Origin: Xanthomonas sp. AM6 | GTDB taxonomy: Bacteria; Pseudomonadota; Gammaproteobacteria; Xanthomonadales; Xanthomonadaceae | Length of the DNA: 64,000 nucleotides | Assembly (NCBI RefSeq): GCF_025665335.1 | Contig: NZ_CP106869.1 | Coordinates: forward strand, 1,328,501-1,392,500 | Direction: 5' to 3' | Shown here: in pieces, positions 9,718 to 19,536 of the stretch | Layout of the letters: each line of letters opens with the position of its first letter | Position numbering within the stretch: the first letter of the stretch is position 1 | The notes under the pieces: model-generated | Told to the model about the DNA's origin: nothing | Seen by the model: the letters and a program-made list of their open reading frames with translations, nothing else | Database searches by the model: none | Made by a program: the position numbers and the translations under genes

Positions 9718-9745
9718 CCCCGGCGCAACGCCGGGGCATTGTTTT
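9718..9745 (+). terminator. GC hairpin with T-run before tRNA-Lys
   Basis: CCCCGGCG (9718-9725) and CGCCGGGG (9729-9736) form an 8-bp stem with a three-base loop, followed by CATTGTTTT. It has the look of a Rho-independent terminator for queC. However, it lies downstream of the apparent tRNA promoter, so it may instead be a processed leader structure. Confidence 0.45.
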
Positions 9746-9821
9746 GGGCCGTTAGCTCAGTCGGTAGAGCAGAAGACTTTTAATCTTTTGGTCGATGGTT
9801 CGAATCCATCACGGCCCACCA
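9746..9821 (+). tRNA. tRNA-Lys (anticodon UUU)
   Basis: The 76 bases fold as a standard cloverleaf. The acceptor stem GGGCCGT pairs with ACGGCCC, the D-arm contains TAGCTCAGTCGGTAGAGC, and the anticodon loop CTTTTAA has TTT at 9779-9781. The T-arm contains GGTTCGAATCC, and CCA is encoded at the 3' end (9819-9821). No duplicated 3' end of the tRNA was seen nearby, so there is no sign of an integrated element using it. Confidence 0.97.
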
Positions 9822-9955
9822 TTCAGTCCACTGATGTGCAGCCATCCAACGCCATTGGCGCGGCCCTGTACGGTCTGCCGGTGCTGGTTGGTGCCCATGC
9901 TGCGTGCGTCGAAGTCGGCCCGACAGTGGGCTCGTGGGCCTGGGGCGGCCCGATC

Positions 9956-10252
9956 TCAACGCGGGTTCGCCGCTTGGCTGAGCGGAATGGAGATCCGCGC
10001 TGGCACACCGAGTTGAGCCTTGCATTTCAGGTTGCCCTGCAAAGGGATCCAGTCCTGCGCTGCGAGCGGGCAGGCCGCGCGCAACTCGGCGACGTCCAGG
10101 ACATCGCCCTTGAATCCCGGTATCTCCCATGGGTCTCCATGGAACTCGATCACCAACAGCCTGTCGGCTGGCCCTTCTTCGGGGACGGAGAAACCGTGCC
10201 GCCATTTGGTGAGGCCCCTCTCCATCTGCGTCCCGATGATGATTGCCGGCAT
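9956..10252 (-). CDS. Small protein of unknown function
   Basis: A 98-residue frame starts at ATG 10252, eight bases after a GGAGA motif that fits a ribosome-binding site; an ATG at 10264 is an alternative. The product (MPAIIIGTQMERGLTKWRHG... GFSVPEEGPADRLLVIEFHG... WIPLQGNLKCKAQLGVPARI) has balanced composition rather than the Arg/Ala bias of shadow frames in this DNA, which is the main reason to keep it. There is no membrane segment and no domain I recognise. It stands alone between a tRNA and a LysR gene, with no partner on the same strand close by. Confidence 0.5.
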   Translation of the reverse strand: MPAIIIGTQMERGLTKWRHGFSVPEEGPADRLLVIEFHGDPWEIPGFKGDVLDVAELRAACPLAAQDWIPLQGNLKCKAQLGVPARISIPLSQAANPR

Positions 10253-10571
10253 ACGTTTCTCCATATGAAAAACAAGGGCGGGGGTTCGCGGCCGCGCAAG
10301 CGGCGGGCCATGCATCCTTCCACTGGCAGGTCTCACCTGATGAGAATCGTCCGGGCCGGAAAGGGGCGCGTGCCCCGCGACGGATCGGAAGGGAGCTGCC
10401 GATCTTCACTCCCGGCATGGGCGCCAGCCACCTGTCCCGCGCGCTGCACTTGCAGGCGCTATGAAGCTTGGCGACGTGGGCGGTCGACCACGTGGGAACG
10501 CATGGCGCCTGCCGCAGCGAACCGGCGCCTGCCGTGCTGCGCCGGGCGCATCTCGATCCGGCGCATGCGGC
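10253..10571. other. Gene-free stretch
   Basis: About 320 bases between the small minus-strand ORF and the LysR gene. I see a few short GC-rich inverted segments (for example GGGGCGCGTGCCCC near 10365) but no RNA gene, convincing frame or repeat family. Some of it must hold the promoter of the small ORF. Confidence 0.4.
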
Positions 10572-11480
10572 TCAAGCGCCTTTCCGTCCGCGCTGCATGC
10601 TCGACGCCGCCGTGCGCAGCGCCTGGCTGATCTGCTGCAGCACGCTCGAACGTACCGCCGCGTGCTGCCAATAGAGCGGCACGTCGAGCCAGCGTTGCGG
10701 GTCGATGACGACGATCTGCTTCTCGCGCAGTCCGGCCGTGAGCATCTGCTCGGGAGCCAGGCACCATCCCAGGCCGCGCGCGGCGGCTTCGACGAAGCCG
10801 GTCGAGGTCGGCAGGTAGTGGATGGGAGGGGTCAGGCGGGTGCGGGTGATGCGTCGCACGAAGCGCGCCTGCAGGGCGTCCTTGCGGTTGAACACCATCA
10901 TCGGCGCGTGAGCCAGCGCCGCCGCGTCGAGCCCCGCGGCGAAGTGGCGCGCGACGAACGCCGGCGAGGCGATCGCGTGGTAGCGCATGCTGCCCAGGGC
11001 ATGCACGTTGCAGCCCTGCAGCGGCTTGCCCGCGGACGTGACCGCGCCGAGCACGGTGCCATTGCGCAGCAGCTCCAGCGTGTGGTCCTGGTCGTCCACG
11101 TGCACGTCGAACAGGAAGCCGTGCGCGTGGTGCAGCGACGCCAGCGCGGCGAGGAACCAGGTCTGCAGCGAGTCGTCGTTGACCGCGACCGCGATGCTGC
11201 GCGTGGGTCCGGCGTCGGTCGCGCCCGGTAGGAAATCGGCCATCGCCTCGGCTTCCAGCGCCTGCATCGGCCGCACCCGGCGCAGCAGTGCTTCGCCGGC
11301 AGGCGTCGGCCGGCACGGTGCCTGGCGCACCACCAGCACCTGCCCGAGGCGGTCCTCGAGCGCCTTGATCCGTTGCGAGATCGCCGACGGCGTCAGCGAC
11401 AGCCGGCGCGCGGCCGCCTCGAAGCTGCCTTCGTCGAGCACGGCGGCGAACGCCGACAGTTGCGGATGAAGCAGGTCCAT
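10572..11480 (-). CDS. LysR-family regulator, ArgP/LysG type
   Basis: Regulators of this subgroup (ArgP in E. coli, LysG in Corynebacterium) respond to lysine or arginine and switch on a divergent ArgO/LysE exporter. The 302-residue protein has the LysR winged helix-turn-helix at the N-terminus (FEAAARRLSLTPSAISQRIK, residues about 20-40). The effector domain follows (SIAVAVNDDSLQTWFLAALA; GLGWCLAPEQML near the end). The divergent gene is indeed a LysE-family exporter, 102 bases away, which supports the subgroup assignment. The spacer carries two inverted repeats suited to a LysR operator. The ligand is inferred from context only. Confidence 0.88.
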   Translation of the reverse strand: MDLLHPQLSAFAAVLDEGSFEAAARRLSLTPSAISQRIKALEDRLGQVLVVRQAPCRPTPAGEALLRRVRPMQALEAEAMADFLPGATDAGPTRSIAVAVNDDSLQTWFLAALASLHHAHGFLFDVHVDDQDHTLELLRNGTVLGAVTSAGKPLQGCNVHALGSMRYHAIASPAFVARHFAAGLDAAALAHAPMMVFNRKDALQARFVRRITRTRLTPPIHYLPTSTGFVEAAARGLGWCLAPEQMLTAGLREKQIVVIDPQRWLDVPLYWQHAAVRSSVLQQISQALRTAASSMQRGRKGA

Positions 11481-11491
11481 GCGCCCGGCCG

Positions 11492-11535
11492 ATTAGAATT
11501 TCTGCATAGCCTACAGAATATTTAGCTTTTCTAAT
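11492..11535. promoter_or_regulatory. Divergent operator/promoter between LysR gene and exporter
   Basis: An AT-rich island contains ATTAGAA (11492-11498) and its complement TTCTAAT (11529-11535). Nested inside is TTCTG-N9-CAGAA (11500-11518). Such interrupted dyads in the spacer of a divergent LysR/target pair are typical LysR binding sites. The functional reading is inference. Confidence 0.5.
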
Positions 11536-11582
11536 GGCACGGCCGAGGTCAGCATGCGCCTCCCGCAATCCTGGTCATCCTC

Positions 11583-12200
11583 ATGGTTCTCGCAGCCTCG
11601 TTTGCCGGCTTCATCGCCAGTGCCGGCCTGATCATCGCGATCGGCGCGCAGAACGCGTTCGTCCTGCGCCAGGGCCTGAAGCGGCAACAGGTGGGCATGG
11701 TGGTGGCGGTCTGCGCGTTCGGGGACATCGCCTTGATCGTCCTCGGGGTGGCCGGCATCGGCGCGCTGGTGCAGCAATGGCCTGCACTGCTGCAGGTGCT
11801 GCGCTATGCAGGCGCGGCCTTCCTCGGCGTGTACGGCCTGATGGCGGCGCAGCGCGCCTGGCGCGGTGCCGGCGCATTGAAGGCGCAGGGCGAGGAGCCG
11901 GCGAGTCGGCGCCGCGTCCTGCTGACCTGCCTGGCCTTCACCTTTCTCAATCCGCACGTGTATCTCGACACGATGATCCTGCTCGGCAGCCTGTCCACCC
12001 GCTATCCGGGCGCGCTGCGCTGGGCGTTCGCGCTCGGCGCCTGCCTGGCCAGCGTGACCTGGTTCAGCAGCCTGGGCTATGGCGCGCGATGGCTGCAGCC
12101 GGTGTTCCGCACGCCCCGCGCATGGCGGGTGCTGGACGCCTGCATCGCGGTGTTCATGCTGGCGCTGTGCGGCCTGTTGCTGGTGCGTCCGCTCGGCTGA
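11583..12200 (+). CDS. LysE/ArgO-family amino-acid exporter
   Basis: LysE/ArgO proteins export basic amino acids across the inner membrane. The 205-residue protein has about six hydrophobic segments. It shows the family N-terminus FIASAGLIIAIGAQNAFVLRQGLKR and the central FTFLNPHVYLDTMILLGSL motif, both diagnostic of the ArgO/LysE subgroup rather than RhtB. It is transcribed away from an ArgP-like regulator, the arrangement found for argP/argO and lysG/lysE. Whether the substrate is arginine, lysine or both cannot be read from the sequence. Confidence 0.92.
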   Translation: MVLAASFAGFIASAGLIIAIGAQNAFVLRQGLKRQQVGMVVAVCAFGDIALIVLGVAGIGALVQQWPALLQVLRYAGAAFLGVYGLMAAQRAWRGAGALKAQGEEPASRRRVLLTCLAFTFLNPHVYLDTMILLGSLSTRYPGALRWAFALGACLASVTWFSSLGYGARWLQPVFRTPRAWRVLDACIAVFMLALCGLLLVRPLG

Positions 12201-12223
12201 CGCGAGCGGCCGTGCCGCGGGAT

Positions 12224-12241
12224 GCGGCATCGGCATGCCGC
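12224..12241. terminator. Hairpin between convergent exporter and TetR genes
   Basis: GCGGCAT and ATGCCGC form a 7-bp stem with a CGGC loop in the 70-base spacer where the two genes converge. There is no T-run on either strand, so a bidirectional terminator role is only suggested by position. Confidence 0.3.
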
Positions 12242-12270
12242 GGTGCGCAGGATGCGCGCAATGGCGATGG

Positions 12271-12903
12271 CTACGCGGAGGCGGGCGCGGACCTGAGCAT
12301 GCCGGCGAGGCTTTCGCTGAGGATCAGTTGCAGGTGCATGCGCTTGAGCTCCACGCCCACCATCATCATGTGCAGGCCGACGCACATCGCCGCGACCGCG
12401 TAGACGCGCGCCTGGAACTCCTGCTCGCTGCCATTCCAGCCGCCGTGGCCGCGCAACAGGCGCTTGAGCATGTCGCCGAGGTGTTCGATCAGGGAGATGC
12501 CCCGGCGCCGCGAATACTCGGCCAGTTCGGGGTCGCGCGCGGCCGCCAGGTCTATTTCCAGACCGAGCCGCAGCCGGCGGCCGTCGGCCTCGGACAGCAG
12601 CCATTCCTCCAGCGCGCCGGCGATGAAGTCGGTCGCGTCCAGGTGCGGCGGCCGCTCGATCATCCACATGGCGCGCAGCGATTGCTCGTAGCTGCGTTCC
12701 ATCAACGCCCGCACTAGTCCGCGCTTGTCGCCGAAGCGCCGGCGCAACGCGCTGCAGGACACGCCGCCGGTCTCGGCGATCAGCTCGAAGGTGGTCGCGC
12801 CGAGGCCCTTGTCGGTGATGCACTGTTCGGCCGCGTCCAGCGCGGCGTCGCGGATGCGCTGCTCGCGTTCCCTGGCGCTGCGCAGGTCAACGAGATTGGA
12901 CAT
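12271..12903 (-). CDS. TetR-family transcriptional regulator
   Basis: The 210-residue protein begins MSNLVDLRSAREREQRIRDA and shows the TetR DNA-binding domain near residues 12-60 (AALDAAEQCITDKGLGATTF, CSALRRRFGDKRGLVRALM). The C-terminal ligand domain is not assignable to a known subclass. The start at 12903 is preferred over an upstream ATG at 13023, which would add an Arg-rich stretch of no family character and overlap the Fur-like box. It is divergent from a TonB-dependent receptor, whose expression it may control; the ligand is unknown. Confidence 0.85.
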   Translation of the reverse strand: MSNLVDLRSAREREQRIRDAALDAAEQCITDKGLGATTFELIAETGGVSCSALRRRFGDKRGLVRALMERSYEQSLRAMWMIERPPHLDATDFIAGALEEWLLSEADGRRLRLGLEIDLAAARDPELAEYSRRRGISLIEHLGDMLKRLLRGHGGWNGSEQEFQARVYAVAAMCVGLHMMMVGVELKRMHLQLILSESLAGMLRSAPASA

Positions 12904-13021
12904 GAGGAGCGTCCTGGCGAAAAGGTGGATGGTGACGGGATTGTGCCGGCGACGCCATGCCGCGCGCATGCGCGCGGCTGCTCTGCGGAGCGGCCACCGC
13001 GGCGGCCGAGCCGGCGATTGC

Positions 13022-13040
13022 AAGTATAATAATCATTCTC
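13022..13040 (+). promoter_or_regulatory. Fur-like box overlapping a -10 element
   Basis: The 19 bases AAGTATAATAATCATTCTC match the classic Fur consensus GATAATGATAATCATTATC at 14 of 19 positions, and the right half matches at 9 of 10. They contain TATAAT (13025-13030), a perfect -10 box. A repressor bound here would cover the promoter of the receptor gene starting at 13091. This is the expected layout of an iron-repressed TonB receptor. Confidence 0.65.
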
Positions 13041-13090
13041 ATTTGTCGGCGGCGTCTGGGTGGCGCCGCCTCGTCTCAAAGGATCCGTTG

Positions 13091-15199
13091 ATGCCTTCGC
13101 CGCTTCCCCTGTCCGTCGCGCTGCTTCCGGCGCTGGCGGCCATCGCCTGCGCCCACGCGCAGTCGCCTTCCGCGCAGACCCTGGATACCGTCGTGGTCAG
13201 CGCCTCGCGCACCGACCAGCCGGCCGAAACGGCGCCGCAGACCGTGGTGGTGATCGACCGGCAGGAGATCGCCCAGCAGCTCGCCATCAGCAGCAATTCG
13301 TCGGATCTGCTGTCCAGCCTGCTGCCGTCGTATACGCCGAGCCGCGGCAAGATGAACGGCAGCGGCGAGACCTTGCGCGGGCGCACGCCGCTGATCCTGG
13401 TCGACGGCATTCCGCAGTCCAATCCGCTGCGCCCGACCGGGCGCGAAGCGCACACGATCGACTATGCGATGGTCGAGCGCATCGAGGTGATCCAGGGCGC
13501 CAATGCGATGAACGGCCTGGGCGCCACCGGCGGCACCATCAACCTGGTCACGCGCCGTCCGCAGCCGGGTGCGCTCAACCAGCACGTCGAGGTGCAGGCG
13601 ACCGTGCCGACCACCGACGTCGACGCCGAGACCGCAAGCTACAAGGCCGGCTACCGCATCGACGGACGCCGCGACAAGCTCGACTACCTGCTCGCGGTCG
13701 GCTACGAGGACCAGGGCCTGTACCTGGATGGCGACGGGCGCGCGATCGGCACCGACGTGACCCAGGGCGACCTGATGGCCACCCGCGCCTACGACGTGCA
13801 CGCCAAGCTGGGCTACTGGATCGACGACCGGCAGGAACTGCAGTTCAGTTCCAACCGCTATCGCATCAAGTCCAAGGCCGAGTACCTGAGCGTGGCCGGC
13901 GATCGCGAGCTCGGCATCCCCACCACCTCGGTGCGCGGCCGGCCGGAGGGCACGCCGCCTTGGAACGACGTGTGGACCACCGGCCTGTCCTACGCCCATC
14001 ACGACCTGGCCGGCATGGAACTGAAGGCGATGGTGTTCAACCAGGAGTTCGAGGGGCTGTTCGGCGCCGACAACTCGGCCACCTTCCAGGACCCGCGCAT
14101 CGCGCCCAACGGCACGCTGTACGACCAGTCGCGCTCGGTGGCGTCCAAGTGGGGATCCAAGACCAGCCTCGGCAAGGACGGCCTGCTCGATGGCCGGCTC
14201 AAGCTCACCGGCGGCGTCGACACCCTGTGGGACAGCGGCAAGCAGGACCTGTACGGCACCGGCCGCACCTACGTGCCCGAATCGGAGTACCGCGACCTGG
14301 CCGCGTTCGTGCAGGGCGAATACCGGCTGCTGCCGCAGCTGACCGTGCATGGCGGCCTGCGCCACGAGGACGCGAAGCTGACCATCGACAGCTACCAGAC
14401 CCTGGCGCGCTACAACCGGGTGCAGGTGCAGGGCGGCCGCCTGTCCTTCGCCGAGACGCTGTACAACGCCGGCGCGGTGCTGGCGCCGAGCGAGCGCTTC
14501 AACGTCTTCGCCAGCTATTCCGAAGGCTTCGGCATGCCCGACGTGGGCCGGGTGCTGCGGTCGATCAATACGCCCGGCACCAGCGTCGCCAGCCTCAGCG
14601 CGCTGCAGCCGGTGCTCACCCGCAACGTGGAACTGGGCACGCGCATGCGCGGCCAGGCCTGGGACGTCGATGTGGGCGTGTTCCAGTCGCGCTCGGATTA
14701 CGGCACCCGCGTGATCGCGGTGGACGGCGCGTTCCAGATGGCGCGGGAGAAGACCCGCATCGAGGGCGTGGACGCCAGCGTCACGTACCGGGTCGACGAC
14801 CGGCAGCGCCTCGGCCTGGCCTATGCGTATACGCGCGGGCGCTACGACAGCGACGGCAACGGCAGCCTGGACGCGCATCTGGACGGGCTGAACGTCGCGC
14901 CCAACCGCGTCATCGGCAGCTGGGCGTCGCAGTGGACGCCGCGGCTGTCCAGCTTCGTGCAGGCGCAATACGCCTTCAGCCGCAGCTTCGACGATCCGCA
15001 AAAGCGCTTCAGCGGCTACGCGCTGGTCGATGCGGCGCTGAACTACAGGCTGCGCCAGGGCGAGCTGCGCCTGGCCGCGGCCAACCTGCTCGATCGCCAG
15101 TACATCACCTACTACTCGCAGAGCGCGCTGGTCGAACCGGACCGCTACTTCGCCGGGCGCGGGCGCACGCTGACGGTGGGCTACAGCCTGGATTTCTGA
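13091..15199 (+). CDS. TonB-dependent outer-membrane receptor (probable siderophore receptor)
   Basis: The 702-residue precursor has a signal peptide (PLPLSVALLPALAAIACAHA). A plug domain follows (LDTVVVSASRTDQPAETAPQ; ILVDGIPQSNPLRPTG; YAMVERIEVIQGANAMNGLG; GGTINLVTRRP). The 22-strand barrel ends with a terminal aromatic residue (LTVGYSLDF), as required for outer-membrane insertion. ATG 13091 is preceded by AAAGGA and gives the signal peptide; longer frames are not needed. The Fur-like box upstream points to iron-siderophore uptake, and a TetR gene is divergent. The exact ligand is unknown; the plug ends of FhuE/FoxA/pesticin-type receptors are similar in kind. Confidence 0.92.
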   Translation: MPSPLPLSVALLPALAAIACAHAQSPSAQTLDTVVVSASRTDQPAETAPQTVVVIDRQEIAQQLAISSNSSDLLSSLLPSYTPSRGKMNGSGETLRGRTPLILVDGIPQSNPLRPTGREAHTIDYAMVERIEVIQGANAMNGLGATGGTINLVTRRPQPGALNQHVEVQATVPTTDVDAETASYKAGYRIDGRRDKLDYLLAVGYEDQGLYLDGDGRAIGTDVTQGDLMATRAYDVHAKLGYWIDDRQELQFSSNRYRIKSKAEYLSVAGDRELGIPTTSVRGRPEGTPPWNDVWTTGLSYAHHDLAGMELKAMVFNQEFEGLFGADNSATFQDPRIAPNGTLYDQSRSVASKWGSKTSLGKDGLLDGRLKLTGGVDTLWDSGKQDLYGTGRTYVPESEYRDLAAFVQGEYRLLPQLTVHGGLRHEDAKLTIDSYQTLARYNRVQVQGGRLSFAETLYNAGAVLAPSERFNVFASYSEGFGMPDVGRVLRSINTPGTSVASLSALQPVLTRNVELGTRMRGQAWDVDVGVFQSRSDYGTRVIAVDGAFQMAREKTRIEGVDASVTYRVDDRQRLGLAYAYTRGRYDSDGNGSLDAHLDGLNVAPNRVIGSWASQWTPRLSSFVQAQYAFSRSFDDPQKRFSGYALVDAALNYRLRQGELRLAAANLLDRQYITYYSQSALVEPDRYFAGRGRTLTVGYSLDF

Positions 15200-15506
15200 G
15201 CGGCGGCCGCTGCGCGCGCGGGCGGAGACGCGTTTCGCGTCCTTGCTGCGCGCGCACGTCGTCACACGCTTTCGTCTGGCGACGGATGCAGGGTATGCAG
15301 CGGAAGGTTGACGCTCCGCCTGCGGATTCCCAACGCTAGCGGTTCTCCTGCGCGTCTACGCGTCGCTCCGCTGGAGCCAGGCGTGGCGCATGCGCCGGCT
15401 GGCGCGCGTGGCGAGACCTTGGCTGCCGACGACCTGGGCATGACGGATGGCAGCTTGCGCGGCGCCGGCGCAAGCACGCTGCCGCTGCTGCGCGGCTGGC
15501 TGGCGG
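15200..15506. other. Gene-free stretch
   Basis: About 300 bases between the receptor and a convergent small secreted-protein gene. I see GC-rich sequence with short direct CGCGC runs but no repeat of the three dispersed families, RNA or credible frame. It should contain the terminators of both converging genes; none is obvious. Confidence 0.4.
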
Positions 15507-16001
15507 CTACCAGCCGCCGTAGGGATAGCCGTAGCCGCCGCGGCCGTAATAGCCGCCGTGGCCTTCGCTCTGGCCGACGCTGATGCTGATGCCGACTTCG
15601 CGCGGCTTGCCGTCGTCGTTGTAGTAGGTCTTGCACAGATTGAGGTTGGCGGCCTGGTAGTTGCTGTTGCCGCCGCGCGAGGAATAGCCGAAACCGGTGG
15701 CGACGCTGCCGTGGACGTCGCCCTTGCAGCGGTCGGCGCGGGCCTGTTCGGCCTCGGCCAGGGCCTGGATGGCCGCGGCCTTCTGCGCCGAGGCCGAGGT
15801 GCCGCTGGTGTCGCCGTAGTAGGCGCCGGGCGGGTCGGCCTTGTACACCGGGTCGCTGCCGTAGGTGATCGGCTGCTGCGGCACGCTCAGGTCCAGCGCG
15901 CGCTTGGCCGCTTCGCCGTCGCTGGTGCTGCCGTTGGCGGCGGTCTGTGCCATGGCCGGGCCGGCGAGCAGGGCGCAGGCGAGCAGGAGGGATCGTTTCA
16001 T
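15507..16001 (-). CDS. Small exported protein of unknown function
   Basis: The 164-residue precursor opens with a clear signal peptide (MKRSLLLACALLAGPAMA before QTAANG). A short Ala/Gln helix is present in the middle (AQKAAAIQALAEAEQARADR). Two cysteines in the mature part (RCKGD and NLCKTYY) could pair. The C-terminus is Gly/Tyr-rich (GHGGYYGRGGYGYPYGGW), a low-complexity tail of the type seen on exported surface proteins. No known domain is recognised. It lies alone between convergent genes, 173 bases after the start of the recQ-side spacer. Confidence 0.75.
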   Translation of the reverse strand: MKRSLLLACALLAGPAMAQTAANGSTSDGEAAKRALDLSVPQQPITYGSDPVYKADPPGAYYGDTSGTSASAQKAAAIQALAEAEQARADRCKGDVHGSVATGFGYSSRGGNSNYQAANLNLCKTYYNDDGKPREVGISISVGQSEGHGGYYGRGGYGYPYGGW

Positions 16002-16174
16002 CGGGCATACGCCAAGGAAAGAGGGGCCGGGTGGCGGCAGCCGCAGTCGCCGTCACCGTGAACCGACGCTATCAATACCACGTTGAACCCGGCCTGTCGG
16101 CGGCCGGGAATTTTCTTGCCGGTGCCGGCCACAAGCCGCGACATGGCGGCAAACGGCCGGCGCGGACGCGCCGG

Positions 16175-17983
<1,809 letters not shown>

Positions 17984-18042
17984 GCGCCTAGGATACCGCG
18001 TAGGTCAAGCGCGGCCGTGCGGCGCCACCGCGCCTGGCGGCG

Positions 18043-18579
18043 TCAGGCGAGCGCGGCGGCGTGCGTAGGCATTGCCCGACGTGCGCGGCGCCTGCCGACG
18101 AAGTGGCCGAACAGCAGCACCGGCAGCGCGACCAGCAGCGCCGCCGAGCAGGCCAGCGCCGGCGCGATCGGCGCCAGCAGTTGCACCGGATGGCCCGGGT
18201 CGTACCCGCGCGCCCACAGCGCCACCGCCATCATGCCCAGGCCGCTCAGCAACACCAGCAAGGCCAGCGCGGTGGTCTTCGGCAGGCTGCGCTGCTGCGG
18301 CTGGCAACTGTCCACCGCCAGCGCCAGCGTGACGCACGCGGCCCATACCCCGGCGAACCAGTTCAGCGCGGGGACGAGGAAGCCGACGCTGTAGTTGATC
18401 GCGGTCAGCACGGCCAGCAGCAGTGCGACCAGGCCATGTCCGCCGTTGCTGGGCACGCCCGAGTCGCCCAGCTGCCACCAGGAATGCAAGCCGGCGGCCA
18501 GGCCGGCCGCGACGCCGGCGGCGCAGCCCAGCACGATGGCCAGCAAGGGGCGACGCAGCGAGGGGTACGGAGCAGGCAT
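18043..18579 (-). CDS. Polytopic membrane protein of unknown function
   Basis: A 178-residue protein with four to five hydrophobic segments (LLAIVLGCAAGVAAGLAAGL; GLVALLLAVLTAINYSVGFL; WFAGVWAACVTLALAV; TALALLVLLSGLGMMAVAL; LACSAALLVALPVLLFGHF) and a basic C-terminal tail (RRRARRAMP). ATG 18579 was chosen; a longer frame from 18702 would add 41 Arg-rich residues unlike a real N-terminus. I do not recognise the family. It sits between recQ and dps on the same strand with large gaps, so no operon role can be argued. Confidence 0.65.
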   Translation of the reverse strand: MPAPYPSLRRPLLAIVLGCAAGVAAGLAAGLHSWWQLGDSGVPSNGGHGLVALLLAVLTAINYSVGFLVPALNWFAGVWAACVTLALAVDSCQPQQRSLPKTTALALLVLLSGLGMMAVALWARGYDPGHPVQLLAPIAPALACSAALLVALPVLLFGHFVGRRRARRAMPTHAAALA

Positions 18580-18890
18580 CGAACGTCCATGTGGGCGGAG
18601 CGGGCGCTCCGCCCGCCAGTATGCACGACGCCTGGGAAACAAGCGTCCCTTGCGACCCAGGCGCCGCGTGCAAGCCCTCTTAGGCAGGGCCCGCGGTGCC
18701 ATTCGACAGGCTCAACGCGCTGGAATGCGGCAGCCTTCGCTGGCAGCGCCTGGACGAGATTCCCCAAGGCCTTCGCGCCACCGGTCCGCCACAGCGCTTC
18801 GGCGGGAATCGGAAGCCGCGTGCAGGCCCGAAGTCCGCATCGCCCCCGGGGAAAGCCATGCCTGCCGGGCAGGCATGGCCGTCGTGCCTG
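18580..18890. other. Gene-free stretch between dps and membrane-protein gene
   Basis: About 310 bases holding the hairpin after dps (18855-18879) and presumably the promoter of the membrane-protein gene. Nothing else is recognisable. Confidence 0.4.
18855..18879 (-). terminator. Hairpin downstream of dps
   Basis: GCCATGCCTGCC (18855-18866) and GGCAGGCATGGC (18868-18879) are perfect complements with one base between, giving a stem of about ten pairs. It lies 11 bases past the dps stop on the minus strand and is followed there by TTTCCCC. The T-run is short, so it is a plausible but weak Rho-independent terminator. Confidence 0.5.
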
Positions 18891-19442
18891 TCACTGCAGC
18901 AGCGAACGCAGCATCCAGGCGTACTTTTCGTGGGTCTGCAGGCGCTGGGTCAGCATGTCCACCGATGGATCGTCGCCGGCGTCGTCGGCGGTCTTGAGTA
19001 CCTTGCGCGCGGTGCGGCACACCGCCTCGTTGCCGACCACCAGCTGGCGCACCATCTCGCGCCAGTCGGCGCTGTCGGTCAGGCCCGGCTCTTCCGGGAT
19101 CGAGGTCAGCGCGGCGAATTCCTTGTACGAGCCCGGCGCGTTGAAGCCCAGCGCGCGGATGCGCTCGGCGACGTCGTCCAGCGCGGCCCACTGTTCGGTG
19201 TACTGGGTCTCGAACATCAGGTGCAGCGAGTTGAACATCGACCCGGTCACGTTCCAGTGGAAGTTGTGGGTCTTCAGGTACAGCGTGAACGCGTCGGCCA
19301 TGAACTGCGACAGGCCGTCGGCGATCTTCTTGCGGTCGCCGCCGCTGATCCCGATATCGATGTTCGGGGCCGAGGGCGCCAGCGCGGCCAGCGACGGGTT
19401 GGGCGGGGTCTTGCTCTTGCCGGGGGTCTTGCTCTTGGCCAT
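18891..19442 (-). CDS. dps: Dps-family DNA-protecting ferritin-like protein
   Basis: Dps forms a dodecamer that stores iron, detoxifies peroxide and often coats DNA. The 183-residue protein starts with a Lys/Pro-rich tail (MAKSKTPGKSKTPPN) suited to DNA contact. The four-helix ferritin-like domain carries the inter-subunit ferroxidase site: His in KTHNFHWNV, His in NSLHLMFE (a Glu stands where Asp is common) and the Asp/Glu of LDDVAERI. A strong AGGAGG ribosome-binding site precedes the start. The 94-base spacer to divergent hrpA is AT-rich, but I could not fix a promoter or OxyR site. Confidence 0.94.
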   Translation of the reverse strand: MAKSKTPGKSKTPPNPSLAALAPSAPNIDIGISGGDRKKIADGLSQFMADAFTLYLKTHNFHWNVTGSMFNSLHLMFETQYTEQWAALDDVAERIRALGFNAPGSYKEFAALTSIPEEPGLTDSADWREMVRQLVVGNEAVCRTARKVLKTADDAGDDPSVDMLTQRLQTHEKYAWMLRSLLQ

Positions 19443-19536
19443 GGGTGGATCCTCCTGAGGGGTTACGAACGATATGGCGTCACAATAGACAGACTAAAGC
19501 ATTGGCTGTCATTCAAAGTTCAACGGCACCTGATTG

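Noticed and set aside
9746-9821. tRNA-Lys as the attachment site of an integrated island
   Set aside because: No duplicated tRNA 3' end, integrase or island-type gene was found downstream; only one small orphan ORF is present.
9780-10418. Minus-strand 212-residue frame running into the tRNA
   Set aside because: It overlaps the tRNA antisense and the better-supported 98-residue ORF, and its composition is that of a shadow frame.
12271-13023. Longer TetR start at 13023
   Set aside because: The added 40 residues are Arg-rich and would cover the promoter and Fur-like region; MSNLVDL at 12903 is a typical N-terminus.
15308-16086. Plus-strand frames through 15300-16100
   Set aside because: They run opposite the small exported-protein gene, whose signal peptide and composition are far more gene-like.
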